A stretch of DNA of 5,074 bases from Pseudomonadota bacterium (lineage in GTDB: Bacteria; Pseudomonadota; Gammaproteobacteria; Acidiferrobacterales; UBA6901): NCBI GenBank assembly GCA_021785795.1, contig JAJYEK010000233.1, forward strand, positions 1 through 5,074, written 5' to 3'. Shown here piece by piece: positions 1-5,074 of the stretch. Within the stretch, counting starts at the first letter, position 1. Every line of letters begins with the position of its first letter. The translations under genes were made by a program, and so were the position numbers. Under the pieces are notes generated by a model that was not told the DNA's origin, ran no database searches, and saw only the letters and a list, made by a program, of their open reading frames with translations.

Positions 1-1080
1 CTCTTCATGGTTGAGCGGGCCGATTTCGGCGCTGAGTGCCTCCATAAGCTGGCTGGGCATGTGGTAGCGATCGTGTTGCCCTGCCTCCCGGCTGGAAAGT
101 TCGCCGATTTGCCGCCGCTTGCCGCTATGTGCCATGTATCCGGCTACCTTGGTAAGGAACGTTGAATCGATGATCCTCAGCATGGACCCGACGGTGTTGC
201 AGCTGGCATGGGCTCGGCAATCCTGCTCGCGCGACTCACGGACGACGATCGCACCGTGCACTCCGAACAGGCCGAGCAATCCTTTGATCTGCTCGGCGAA
301 TTCCTGATTGTGCATCGAAATGGTTACGCCGTGCCCGGGATTCACCGTCCCGTCGGCGTCGATCAGCCCTGCAAGAAACGGGAGGAAATACCTGTCCGGG
401 TGAGCCGCCACCCAGGTGGGAACTCGAAGATCGACGCTTTCCCCCCCGATCGGCCCATCGATCAGTTCGGACATCCGGCTGGTCTCCAAGCCGGTGACCG
501 TGAAATCCCAAACGGGCGTGCCATGCTCCGTGGCGGTGGCTACGAACTGCGCCTTGAAGCCGCAGAAAGCATGGAAGAATGCGGCGCAGCGTTCGGCCAC
601 CTCACGCTCCGCGGCACGGACCCTGAAGACAATCCGGCGGCCAGCCGCATGGACCGCTTCGACCCATGTCGCATGATTATTCCCGCGTTCGAACCGTTTC
701 CCATGGGCGCCGCCGTCTCCGAGACAGGTACCGGCGAACCAGGCACGCAGCGCCTGGTTCTCATCGGCCAGCCAGGCGAAGGTATGGTGAACCATGGCAT
801 CGCTCGCGCAGACTTCATCGGCGCGCACGTAGATGAGCTGGTCGTCGCGGTAGACCAGAACCGGGTGCCTGATGGAGGTTTTCAGGGCTGTGCCACCAGA
901 GCGAATTTCTATATTTTCATTGCGCGGCACATGCGTCGTCATGTGGCGGTCAATGCGACGCATTTCGAAGGATCCCGTCTCGCGGTCGTAGCAGAGCATG
1001 CGTTCATGGCGCTCGGTGACCGCCCGTTCTGCCGTGACCACGCCGTACTCTGTTACCACCTTGGTCTCCGGCGCGACACA
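1..1080 (-). other. Intein with LAGLIDADG homing endonuclease inside NrdJ (N-terminal 360 residues)
   Basis: The intein starts at Cys132 (codon 1080-1078), directly after TLKAG. Its N-terminal splicing block reads CVAPETKVVTEYG, matching the Hint/intein block A pattern with a nucleophilic Cys1. Block B is LKTSIRHPVLVY at residues 197-208 of the ORF, with His203 about 72 residues into the intein. Ser200 sits where Thr is usual in the TxxH motif. A linker (YVRADEV) then leads to a dodecapeptide endonuclease. The C-terminal blocks (F, and G with its terminal His-Asn) are not reached. The intein should excise itself from the precursor and ligate the exteins, with the +1 residue expected to be the Cys of CGIGYE. 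There is no stop or frameshift in the visible part. By eye its base composition resembles the flanking extein, which suggests long residence or a donor of similar composition. The alternative, a Hint domain unrelated to splicing, is unlikely given the interrupted reductase motif. Confidence 0.92.
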
Positions 1081-1473
1081 GCCCGCCTTCAGGGTCAGAC
1101 CGGCTTCATGCACGGCACTCAGAATCCCGTCCATCGAGTCGCACACAATGCCGGAAACGGTGCAGTTGATGGTGCTGGTGGCGGGCTTGTGATCCAGGGC
1201 TCCGGCATTGGACGTGATGCGACCGGCCGGGATCGCGCCATTTAGCAGCGCCCAAAGAAACTGGTCGAACCATTCCGTGCGTTTCTCCGGCGTATCCTCG
1301 ACGTCAGCGAGCGCCCGCGCTATGCGGGTGAAGGTTCCAAGCGTATCCTGGTCGACAGGCTCGCCCGCCTTCGTTTTGAGCCGATACTTCTTGTCCCAAA
1401 TGTCATAGGAAGCCGGCTGGAGGGGAATGTCGTAGGGGTCAGCCTGTTGAGCTTGTATTTTCGCCGCCTTCAT
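1..1473 (-). CDS. nrdJ: Adenosylcobalamin-dependent (class II) ribonucleotide reductase, N-terminal part, interrupted by an intein (partial, runs off window)
   Basis: The frame is open for 491 codons from ATG at 1473-1471 to the window edge. Residues 1-131 are the N-extein. They resemble the start of class II reductases of the Pseudomonas NrdJa type: LQPASYDIWDKKYRLK near residues 18-33, ITSNAG, STINCTVSG with Cys104 as the likely N-terminal redox-active cysteine, and VHEAGLTLKAG at 121-131. The enzyme reduces ribonucleotides to deoxyribonucleotides with a B12 radical cofactor and needs no oxygen. Only about 100 residues precede Cys104, so an N-terminal ATP-cone (overall activity site) appears absent. 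At residue 132 the expected CGIGYEFSTLRP-type continuation is replaced by an intein. The catalytic cysteine triad and C-terminal cysteine pair would lie beyond the window. The start is set by a strong Shine-Dalgarno 10 bases upstream. A promoter with NrdR boxes precedes the gene. The family call is confident; exact subclass and specificity (diphosphate expected) are inferred. Confidence 0.9.
   Translation of the reverse strand, partial: MKAAKIQAQQADPYDIPLQPASYDIWDKKYRLKTKAGEPVDQDTLGTFTRIARALADVEDTPEKRTEWFDQFLWALLNGAIPAGRITSNAGALDHKPATSTINCTVSGIVCDSMDGILSAVHEAGLTLKAGCVAPETKVVTEYGVVTAERAVTERHERMLCYDRETGSFEMRRIDRHMTTHVPRNENIEIRSGGTALKTSIRHPVLVYRDDQLIYVRADEVCASDAMVHHTFAWLADENQALRAWFAGTCLGDGGAHGKRFERGNNHATWVEAVHAAGRRIVFRVRAAEREVAERCAAFFHAFCGFKAQFVATATEHGTPVWDFTVTGLETSRMSELIDGPIGGESVDLRVPTWVAAHPDRYFLPFLAGLIDADGTVNPGHGVTISMHNQEFAEQIKGLLGLFGVHGAIVVRESREQDCRAHASCNTVGSMLRIIDSTFLTKVAGYMAHSGKRRQIGELSSREAGQHDRYHMPSQLMEALSAEIGPLNHEE
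349..738 (-). other. Dodecapeptide (LAGLIDADG/DOD) homing endonuclease core of the intein
   Basis: Two DOD motifs bound this stretch. The first is FAGTCLGDG at residues 246-254 (738-712). The second is a textbook LAGLIDADG at residues 367-375 (375-349). The acidic residues expected to bind the catalytic metal, Asp253 and Asp374, are both kept, so the nuclease may be active. A two-motif single-chain enzyme of this kind normally cuts an intein-less allele of the host gene at the insertion site and drives copying of the intein. The domain continues beyond the second motif to the window edge with no visible break. Activity is inferred from conserved residues only. Confidence 0.85.
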
Positions 1474-1483
1474 TGGGTAGATA

Positions 1484-1490
1484 CCTCCTT
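1484..1490 (-). promoter_or_regulatory. Ribosome binding site of nrdJ
   Basis: The minus strand reads AAGGAGG, a perfect Shine-Dalgarno core, 10 bases before the ATG at 1473. It fixes the start codon of nrdJ and predicts strong translation. Confidence 0.9.
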
Positions 1491-1536
1491 CACGCTTGCT
1501 GGCAGAAACACGCTTATTATTAGTGTCGAGCACACA

Positions 1537-1552
1537 ATACAATATATTGTGT
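1537..1552 (-). promoter_or_regulatory. NrdR box 1 (ribonucleotide reductase repressor site)
   Basis: ATACAATATATTGTGT matches the known NrdR box pattern acaCwAtATaTwGtgt at 15 of 16 positions and contains the perfect 12-base palindrome ACAATATATTGT. It lies about 64 bases upstream of the nrdJ ATG and just downstream of the predicted transcription start. NrdR is an ATP-cone repressor that senses ATP/dATP and shuts down ribonucleotide reductase genes. A box here would hinder RNA polymerase at the start site. The match supports the nrdJ call independently of the protein sequence. Confidence 0.85.
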
Positions 1553-1561
1553 TAGATCGCG

Positions 1562-1591
1562 AATGTAGACCCATCAGTTTGTGCATGTCAA
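1562..1591 (-). promoter_or_regulatory. Sigma70-type promoter of nrdJ
   Basis: The minus strand carries a perfect -35 hexamer TTGACA (1591-1586), an 18-base spacer and a -10-like TACATT (1567-1562, 4 of 6 consensus positions). Transcription would start near 1555 and give an untranslated leader of about 80 bases. NrdR box 2 falls in the spacer and box 1 begins within a few bases after the start, a layout that would allow direct repression. A weaker overlapping candidate (TTGTAT, 17 bases, TAATAA) exists closer to the gene and would place box 1 differently. Confidence 0.65.
1569..1584 (-). promoter_or_regulatory. Degenerate second NrdR box
   Basis: ACCCATCAGTTTGTGC matches the NrdR pattern at 10 of 16 positions, with one good half site (TTTGTG). 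Its centre is 32 bases from the centre of box 1, about three helical turns. NrdR boxes are usually paired on one face of the helix, so this spacing is what a functional pair needs. It lies in the spacer between the predicted -35 and -10 elements. Without the spacing the match would be too weak to report. Confidence 0.5.
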
Positions 1592-1691
1592 GAATTCTTA
1601 TCCCCGTATTCATCAATGTTAGTCATCGCTATCGATTCCGGACCACATCCCGTTCGCCTCTATAAATGTTTGCGTCTATATATAAGAAGGA

Positions 1692-1763
1692 CCAGGAATC
1701 AGGATAGGGGGTCTTGAGCCGCAACTGGATCTGACCCCCTTTGGGGGGCCGCCCTAATCCTGG
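1692..1763 (-). terminator. Possible transcription terminator or 3' end structure of polX
   Basis: A larger imperfect palindrome encloses the 8-base repeat. CCAGGA (1692-1697) is complementary to TCCTGG (1758-1763), and AGGATAGGG (1701-1709) pairs with CCCTAATCCT (1752-1761) with one bulged base. The distal arm overlaps the last codons and stop of polX. On the minus strand the hairpins are not followed by a T run, so this is not a classical intrinsic terminator. It may act as an mRNA 3' stabiliser or assist Rho-dependent termination. It is the only candidate separating the polX transcript from nrdJ. Confidence 0.35.
1706..1740. repeat. Intergenic inverted repeat, 8-base arms AGGGGGTC / GACCCCCT
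   Basis: The arms at 1706-1713 and 1733-1740 are perfect reverse complements separated by 19 bases. The right arm is followed by TTGGGGGG, so its CCCCC (1735-1739) can instead pair with GGGGG (1743-1747) across a TTT loop. The unit lies 14 bases beyond the polX stop. The composition (GGGGTC ending, GACCCC ending, with GGATCTGACCCC) recalls short palindromic repeats scattered between genes in some gammaproteobacteria, but only one copy is visible here, so that link is from memory and tentative. Confidence 0.6.
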
Positions 1764-3478
1764 CGTTTCAAAAGGGCGCGGAGCGCGTGCAGTTTCCGTG
1801 TATTCAGGATGTCGGTCTTTTCCAGCCAACCGCGCCGGGCCTGTCCCACACCGTAGACGAGGTTGTCGAAGTCACGCACCGAATGTGCATCTGAGTTGAC
1901 CGCGACCAAAACTCCCTCTTCACGTGCCATCTGGCACTGGGTGTCGAGCAGGTCAAGCCGCTCAGGGTGGGCATTGAGCTCGAGAAAACAGCCGTGGCTA
2001 TGCGCTGTACGAATAATCTTGAGCATGTCCACGTCGTAGGGTTCGCGGCTGCCAAGCAGGCGTCCGCTAGGGTGGGCGAGCACATTCAAATAGGGATTTT
2101 CCATAGCCTTTACGATGCGGTCGGTCTGTCTTGCCCGTGACAGATGGAACTGGCCATGCACCGCACCGATGACGAGATCAAGTTGAGCAAGTACCGGATC
2201 CGGCAGATCGAGCGATCCGTCCTCCAGGATATCCACCTCGATGCCCTTCAGCAGAGTGATGCCCGGAAGTTCGGCGTTGAGCCCGTCAATCTCGTCGCAT
2301 TGCCTGAGCAGATGGGCTGCGTCGAGCCCACGGGCGACCGTGAGATGCCGCGAATGTTCGGTGATGGCGAGGTATTCAAGTCCCCAGGTCTTGGCTGCCA
2401 CGGCCATCTCCCTGAGGGAGTTGCGTCCGTCTGTGGCGCTGGTGTGGGCGTGCAGGTCCCCTCTTAGGTCGCGGGCTTCCACCAGCATCGGCAGCTTGCC
2501 GCGGGACGCTGCCTCGATCTCGCCGCGATCTTCACGCAGCTCCGGCGGGATGAGCGGCAGTCCTACGCTCCGATATACCGATTCCTCTGTGTCTCCGGCG
2601 ATCCGGGCAGCACCTCTGAAAACTCCGTACTCGTTGATTTTCAGGCCCCGTTCCTGGCCTAGCCGGCGAATCGCTATGTTGTGTGCCTTGGATCCAGTGA
2701 AATAGTGCAGGGCGGCCCCGAAAGATTCCGGCGCGACAACGCGCAGGTCGACCTGGATGCCCGATTTGAGAACTACCGTCGACCGGGTCCTGCCTTTTGA
2801 AAGCACCTCGCGCACCTCGTCATAGCTCGCGAAGCGGGCGATGACGGCCGCAGGATTGCCGGTGGTGACCAGGATGTCGAGGTCGCCCACTGTTTCCTTC
2901 ATGCGCCGGAAACTGCCTGTTACCACGACATTCCCGACCCCCGGGGTTTTGCGGAGGTAGCGTGTCAGGGCGCTGGCGTACTGAGCCGCCACCGCAAGCT
3001 TAAAACGTACTGCCGTGTCACGATGTGCGGCGATGGCTTCCAGAATTCGCTGCTCGGTCTTCGGACCGAATCCCGGAAGCTCACCGAGGCGCCGGTCCCG
3101 TGCCGCCCGGTCCAGCTGTTCGACAGTCTGGATGCCCAGGTCGTGCCACAGCGCACTGACGCGCTTGGGCCCGAGGCCGGGCAGACGCATCAGCTGGGTG
3201 ACGGAGACCGGGACCTGCTTGCGCAGCCTTTTGAGCACAGCACAGCTGCCGGTGTCCAGGATTTCCCGGATCTTGGCGGCAAGATCCCGGCCGATTCCCG
3301 GCAGTTCGGTGAGATCCATTCCCTCATTCGCCAGTTCGCTGGTTTCCTTGCCGAGCTCTCCCACGACGCGTGCAGCATTTCGGTACGCGCGTATGCGAAA
3401 CGGATTCTCTCCCTGGATCTCCAGGATGTCGGCGATCTCATTGAACACCGCAGCGATGTCGGCGTTATGCACAGGCAT
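1754..3478 (-). CDS. polX: DNA polymerase X with PHP 3'-5' exonuclease domain (PolX)
   Basis: The protein has 574 residues, the usual length of bacterial PolX (about 570). Such enzymes fill short gaps in base-excision and break repair and have a metal-dependent exonuclease. The N-terminal 8-kDa-like domain carries helix-hairpin-helix motifs LPGIG (59-63), LPGLG (99-103) and LPGFG (134-138) for DNA binding. The polymerase palm has the nucleotidyltransferase signature GSFRR (188-192) followed by GDLDILV (198-204). Asp199, Asp201 and Asp244 (IQVDLR) form the expected catalytic triad. The PHP domain follows from about 340: DLHAH (341-345), ITEHS (372-376), GIEVD (412-416), AVH441, HPSGRLLG (469-476), LNAHPERLDL (501-510) and NSDAH (528-532), so the metal ligands look complete. 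The start MPVHNADIAA is the family's usual N-terminus. GGGGAG (3495-3490) is a plausible ribosome binding site 11 bases before the ATG. The gene follows pncB by 24 bases, so co-transcription with the NAD salvage genes is likely. Confidence 0.96.
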   Translation of the reverse strand: MPVHNADIAAVFNEIADILEIQGENPFRIRAYRNAARVVGELGKETSELANEGMDLTELPGIGRDLAAKIREILDTGSCAVLKRLRKQVPVSVTQLMRLPGLGPKRVSALWHDLGIQTVEQLDRAARDRRLGELPGFGPKTEQRILEAIAAHRDTAVRFKLAVAAQYASALTRYLRKTPGVGNVVVTGSFRRMKETVGDLDILVTTGNPAAVIARFASYDEVREVLSKGRTRSTVVLKSGIQVDLRVVAPESFGAALHYFTGSKAHNIAIRRLGQERGLKINEYGVFRGAARIAGDTEESVYRSVGLPLIPPELREDRGEIEAASRGKLPMLVEARDLRGDLHAHTSATDGRNSLREMAVAAKTWGLEYLAITEHSRHLTVARGLDAAHLLRQCDEIDGLNAELPGITLLKGIEVDILEDGSLDLPDPVLAQLDLVIGAVHGQFHLSRARQTDRIVKAMENPYLNVLAHPSGRLLGSREPYDVDMLKIIRTAHSHGCFLELNAHPERLDLLDTQCQMAREEGVLVAVNSDAHSVRDFDNLVYGVGQARRGWLEKTDILNTRKLHALRALLKRQD

Positions 3479-3489
3479 GGGATCCAGTG

Positions 3490-3495
3490 CTCCCC
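3490..3495 (-). promoter_or_regulatory. Probable ribosome binding site of polX
   Basis: GGGGAG on the minus strand lies 11 bases before the polX ATG, within the 24-base gap after the pncB stop. Its match to the Shine-Dalgarno core is moderate. No promoter fits in so short a gap, so polX probably depends on the upstream operon promoter. Confidence 0.5.
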
Positions 3496-3502
3496 GGTTC
3501 AG

Positions 3503-4852
3503 TCAGATCGGACGAGCGTCGAGCATGTACGCAAGTTCGCGCAGCGCCGAGGAGATCGTGACCGGGTATTGCCCACTTCCCGTGATCTTCTGAAGCTCGG
3601 GTGGCAAGCGTGCCAGTTCGGCAGCCGCGTGTTCACGCACAGCCTCCAGTGTCGCGGGTGGCGCAATGCGCCGACCGGCGCGCATGACCGGTTCCAGCAG
3701 CGTTATGCCTTCGCCGCCCTGGCCCTCCAGGCCTAGCACATCCCCTCGCATGATTCCTTCGCCGTCGAATCTGCGATGCACCTGCTTCGTTCCGGGCCAG
3801 GTCGCCTTGCCTTCCGAGCGCTTGCGCCGTGGTCGACTGGCATACTCCTGAAGCTTGTAGGCGCAATCGAGAAAAGGGGCGTCGGACGAGGTATCCATGC
3901 GGGTGCCGACACCGAAGCCATCAATTGGCGCCTCCTCCGCCAGCAGCCGGGCCAGGCTGAATTCGTCGAGGTTGCCACTGGCAAATATCGTTGTGTGCCG
4001 CAGACCGCCATCATCCAGAATGCGACGGACCTTGCGTGCATGCGCTCCCAGATCGCCGCTGTCCAGACGTACGCCCTTGATGGTAATGCCTGCAGCCGCC
4101 AGACGTGGGGCGAGCTGTACCACCTTGGCTGCTGCGGCTTCGGTGTCATAGGTATCAATGAGCAGGACGACATTTTCGGGAAGTGAGCGTGCAAAGCGTT
4201 CGAATGCGTCGATCTCAACCTCGTTTGCCTCGATGAACGAATGCGCCATGGTACCGAACAATGGAATGCCGAAGCGCGGCGCCGCAAGTACGGTCGCAGT
4301 CCCGGCGAAACCCGCCAGGTAACTTGCGCGCGCCGCAAGCAGACCGGCCTCGGCGCCATGCGCCCGGCGCAGCCCGAAATCCACCAGAAGCTTGCCAGGT
4401 GCCGCAAGCACGCAACGTATCGCCTTGGAGGCGATCATTGTCTGGAAATGCAGCAAGTTGATAACGCGGCTTTCGACAAGCTGTGCCTCGGGCAGTGGTG
4501 CTGTGACGCGCAGAATCGGCTCGTCCGCGAAAAACACCGTACCTTCGGCCATGGCATGAACGTCGCCGGTGAATCGCAGCTTGCCGAGATAGTCGACGAA
4601 CTCCGGCCGGAATGAGCCCTGGCGGCCTATCCAGTCCAGCTCCTGTGCTCCAAATTCCAGGTCCTCCAGGAACCCGATAACTTGCTCCAGACCGGCTGCA
4701 ACGAGGAATCGGCGTTGCGCGGGGAGCGTACGCACGAAAAACTCGAACACCGCGGTATCCCGCATGTCGTGATCGAAATACGCCTGCAGCATGGTCAATT
4801 GGTAGAGATCTGTAACCAGAGGGGTCGATTCGATATCGCGAAGGTCCGTCAT
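3503..4852 (-). CDS. pncB: Nicotinate phosphoribosyltransferase
   Basis: The protein has 449 residues. The enzyme joins nicotinate to PRPP, with ATP hydrolysis, to give nicotinate mononucleotide, the entry step of the Preiss-Handler route to NAD; it is cytosolic. Family signatures are TDLYQLTM (14-21), EFFVR (37-41), DFGLRRAHG (158-166), GTMAHSFI (200-207) with His204 at the position expected for the phosphorylated histidine, LIDTYDT (231-237), GVRLDSGDL (260-268) in the phosphoribosyl-binding region, SGNLDE (292-297) and FGVGTRM (313-319). The C-terminal region includes a basic stretch SRPRRKRSEGK (339-349), commonly seen in this family before the closing domain. The frame is open another 55 codons upstream to 5017, but that extension is arginine-rich out-of-frame pncA sequence. 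The ATG at 4852 gives the family's normal start and overlaps the pncA stop by four bases (ATGA), which points to translational coupling. Confidence 0.95.
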   Translation of the reverse strand: MTDLRDIESTPLVTDLYQLTMLQAYFDHDMRDTAVFEFFVRTLPAQRRFLVAAGLEQVIGFLEDLEFGAQELDWIGRQGSFRPEFVDYLGKLRFTGDVHAMAEGTVFFADEPILRVTAPLPEAQLVESRVINLLHFQTMIASKAIRCVLAAPGKLLVDFGLRRAHGAEAGLLAARASYLAGFAGTATVLAAPRFGIPLFGTMAHSFIEANEVEIDAFERFARSLPENVVLLIDTYDTEAAAAKVVQLAPRLAAAGITIKGVRLDSGDLGAHARKVRRILDDGGLRHTTIFASGNLDEFSLARLLAEEAPIDGFGVGTRMDTSSDAPFLDCAYKLQEYASRPRRKRSEGKATWPGTKQVHRRFDGEGIMRGDVLGLEGQGGEGITLLEPVMRAGRRIAPPATLEAVREHAAAELARLPPELQKITGSGQYPVTISSALRELAYMLDARPI

Positions 4853-5073
4853 GCATCGATCACTTCGCGTGTCACGGGCCAGGTGCCCCGCGCGCGCATC
4901 TGTGCAAGTGCTCTGGCCCCGTCGCCGTCCGAGACGTCGACGGCGCGCACGGCATCCTCGAGCAGAAAGGTCTCGAACCCCTTGGCCAGGTCGGCGTTGA
5001 CGGTATTGAGGACGCAATAGTCCGTGGCCAGTCCACCAACGAAAACCCGCCGCCCCGAAGCTGCATGCAGCTG
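4849..5073 (-). CDS. pncA: Nicotinamidase, C-terminal part (partial at the window edge)
   Basis: The visible frame gives the last 74 residues and a TGA at 4851-4849; the 5' part lies outside the window. The segment VFVGGLATDYCVLNTV is the isochorismatase-like cysteine hydrolase signature of nicotinamidases. The Cys encoded at 5016-5014 is the expected catalytic nucleophile. The tail, with LLEDAVRAVDVSDGDGARAL and a final REVIDA, fits the family's C-terminus. The enzyme deamidates nicotinamide to nicotinate, the substrate of the next gene's product. The Asp and Lys of the catalytic triad and the metal site would be upstream and cannot be checked. Without context another cysteine hydrolase could be argued; the overlapping pncB makes nicotinamidase the natural call. 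Confidence 0.92.
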   Translation of the reverse strand, partial: QLHAASGRRVFVGGLATDYCVLNTVNADLAKGFETFLLEDAVRAVDVSDGDGARALAQMRARGTWPVTREVIDA

Positions 5074-5074
5074 T

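Noticed and set aside
441..447. Run of seven C (G on the coding strand) as a possible frameshift in the intein
   Set aside because: The reading frame and the motifs on both sides (first DOD motif and LAGLIDADG) stay in the same frame, so there is no sign of a real shift or sequencing error.
208..1245. Long plus-strand open frame of 345 codons
   Set aside because: It lies opposite the intein and reductase frame, which shows clear family motifs. The plus-strand translation has no recognisable domain and is a high-GC antisense shadow.
1474..1555. Cobalamin riboswitch in the nrdJ leader
   Set aside because: The predicted leader is only about 80 bases, too short for this riboswitch, and no B12-box-like sequence was seen.
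1447..1665. Small plus-strand ORF of 72 codons across the nrdJ promoter
   Set aside because: It overlaps the nrdJ start, promoter and NrdR boxes, has no convincing ribosome binding site and resembles no known protein.
1673..1688. Third possible NrdR-like site containing CTATATATA
   Set aside because: It keeps the AT-rich core but lacks the outer acac/gtgt arms on both sides and lies about 100 bases upstream of the other boxes, outside the promoter.
3023..3736. Plus-strand open frame of 237 codons
   Set aside because: It crosses the polX start and the pncB end on the opposite strand with no domain signal. Both underlying minus-strand genes are complete and recognisable.
4850..5017. Upstream in-frame extension of pncB starting at 5017
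   Set aside because: The extra 55 residues are arginine-rich, read pncA out of frame and are absent from the family. The ATG at 4852 matches the normal start.

Overview
This window reads as ordinary proteobacterial chromosome of moderately high GC content. All four recognisable genes lie on the minus strand. The organism is probably a gamma- or betaproteobacterium. That guess rests on the protein style (a class II ribonucleotide reductase of the Pseudomonas NrdJa kind, PolX, a pncA-pncB pair) and on a GGGGTC/GACCCC-type intergenic repeat. No rRNA or other taxonomic marker is present, so it is inference.

In the direction of transcription (right to left), the layout is as follows. (1) 5073-4849 holds the last 74 codons of a nicotinamidase (pncA), cut by the window edge. 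(2) 4852-3503 is nicotinate phosphoribosyltransferase (pncB), whose ATG overlaps the pncA stop as ATGA. (3) 3478-1754 is a full-length DNA polymerase X with a PHP exonuclease domain (polX), 24 bases after pncB. These three look like one operon that combines NAD salvage (nicotinamide to nicotinate to NaMN) with a DNA gap-repair polymerase. (4) 1753-1474 is a 280-base intergenic region. It holds a GC-rich inverted repeat next to the polX stop, then a sigma70-type promoter with a strong NrdR box just after the predicted start site and a degenerate second box in the -35/-10 spacer. (5) 1473-1 is the start of an adenosylcobalamin-dependent (class II) ribonucleotide reductase gene, nrdJ. After 131 residues of extein it is interrupted by an intein carrying a LAGLIDADG homing endonuclease. 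The window ends inside the intein, so its C-terminal splicing half and the rest of the reductase are not visible.

The most interesting features are the intein, placed immediately before a cysteine-led conserved reductase motif, and the compact NrdR-controlled promoter upstream of it. No CRISPR array, RNA gene, insertion sequence, defence cluster or clearly undescribed system was found.
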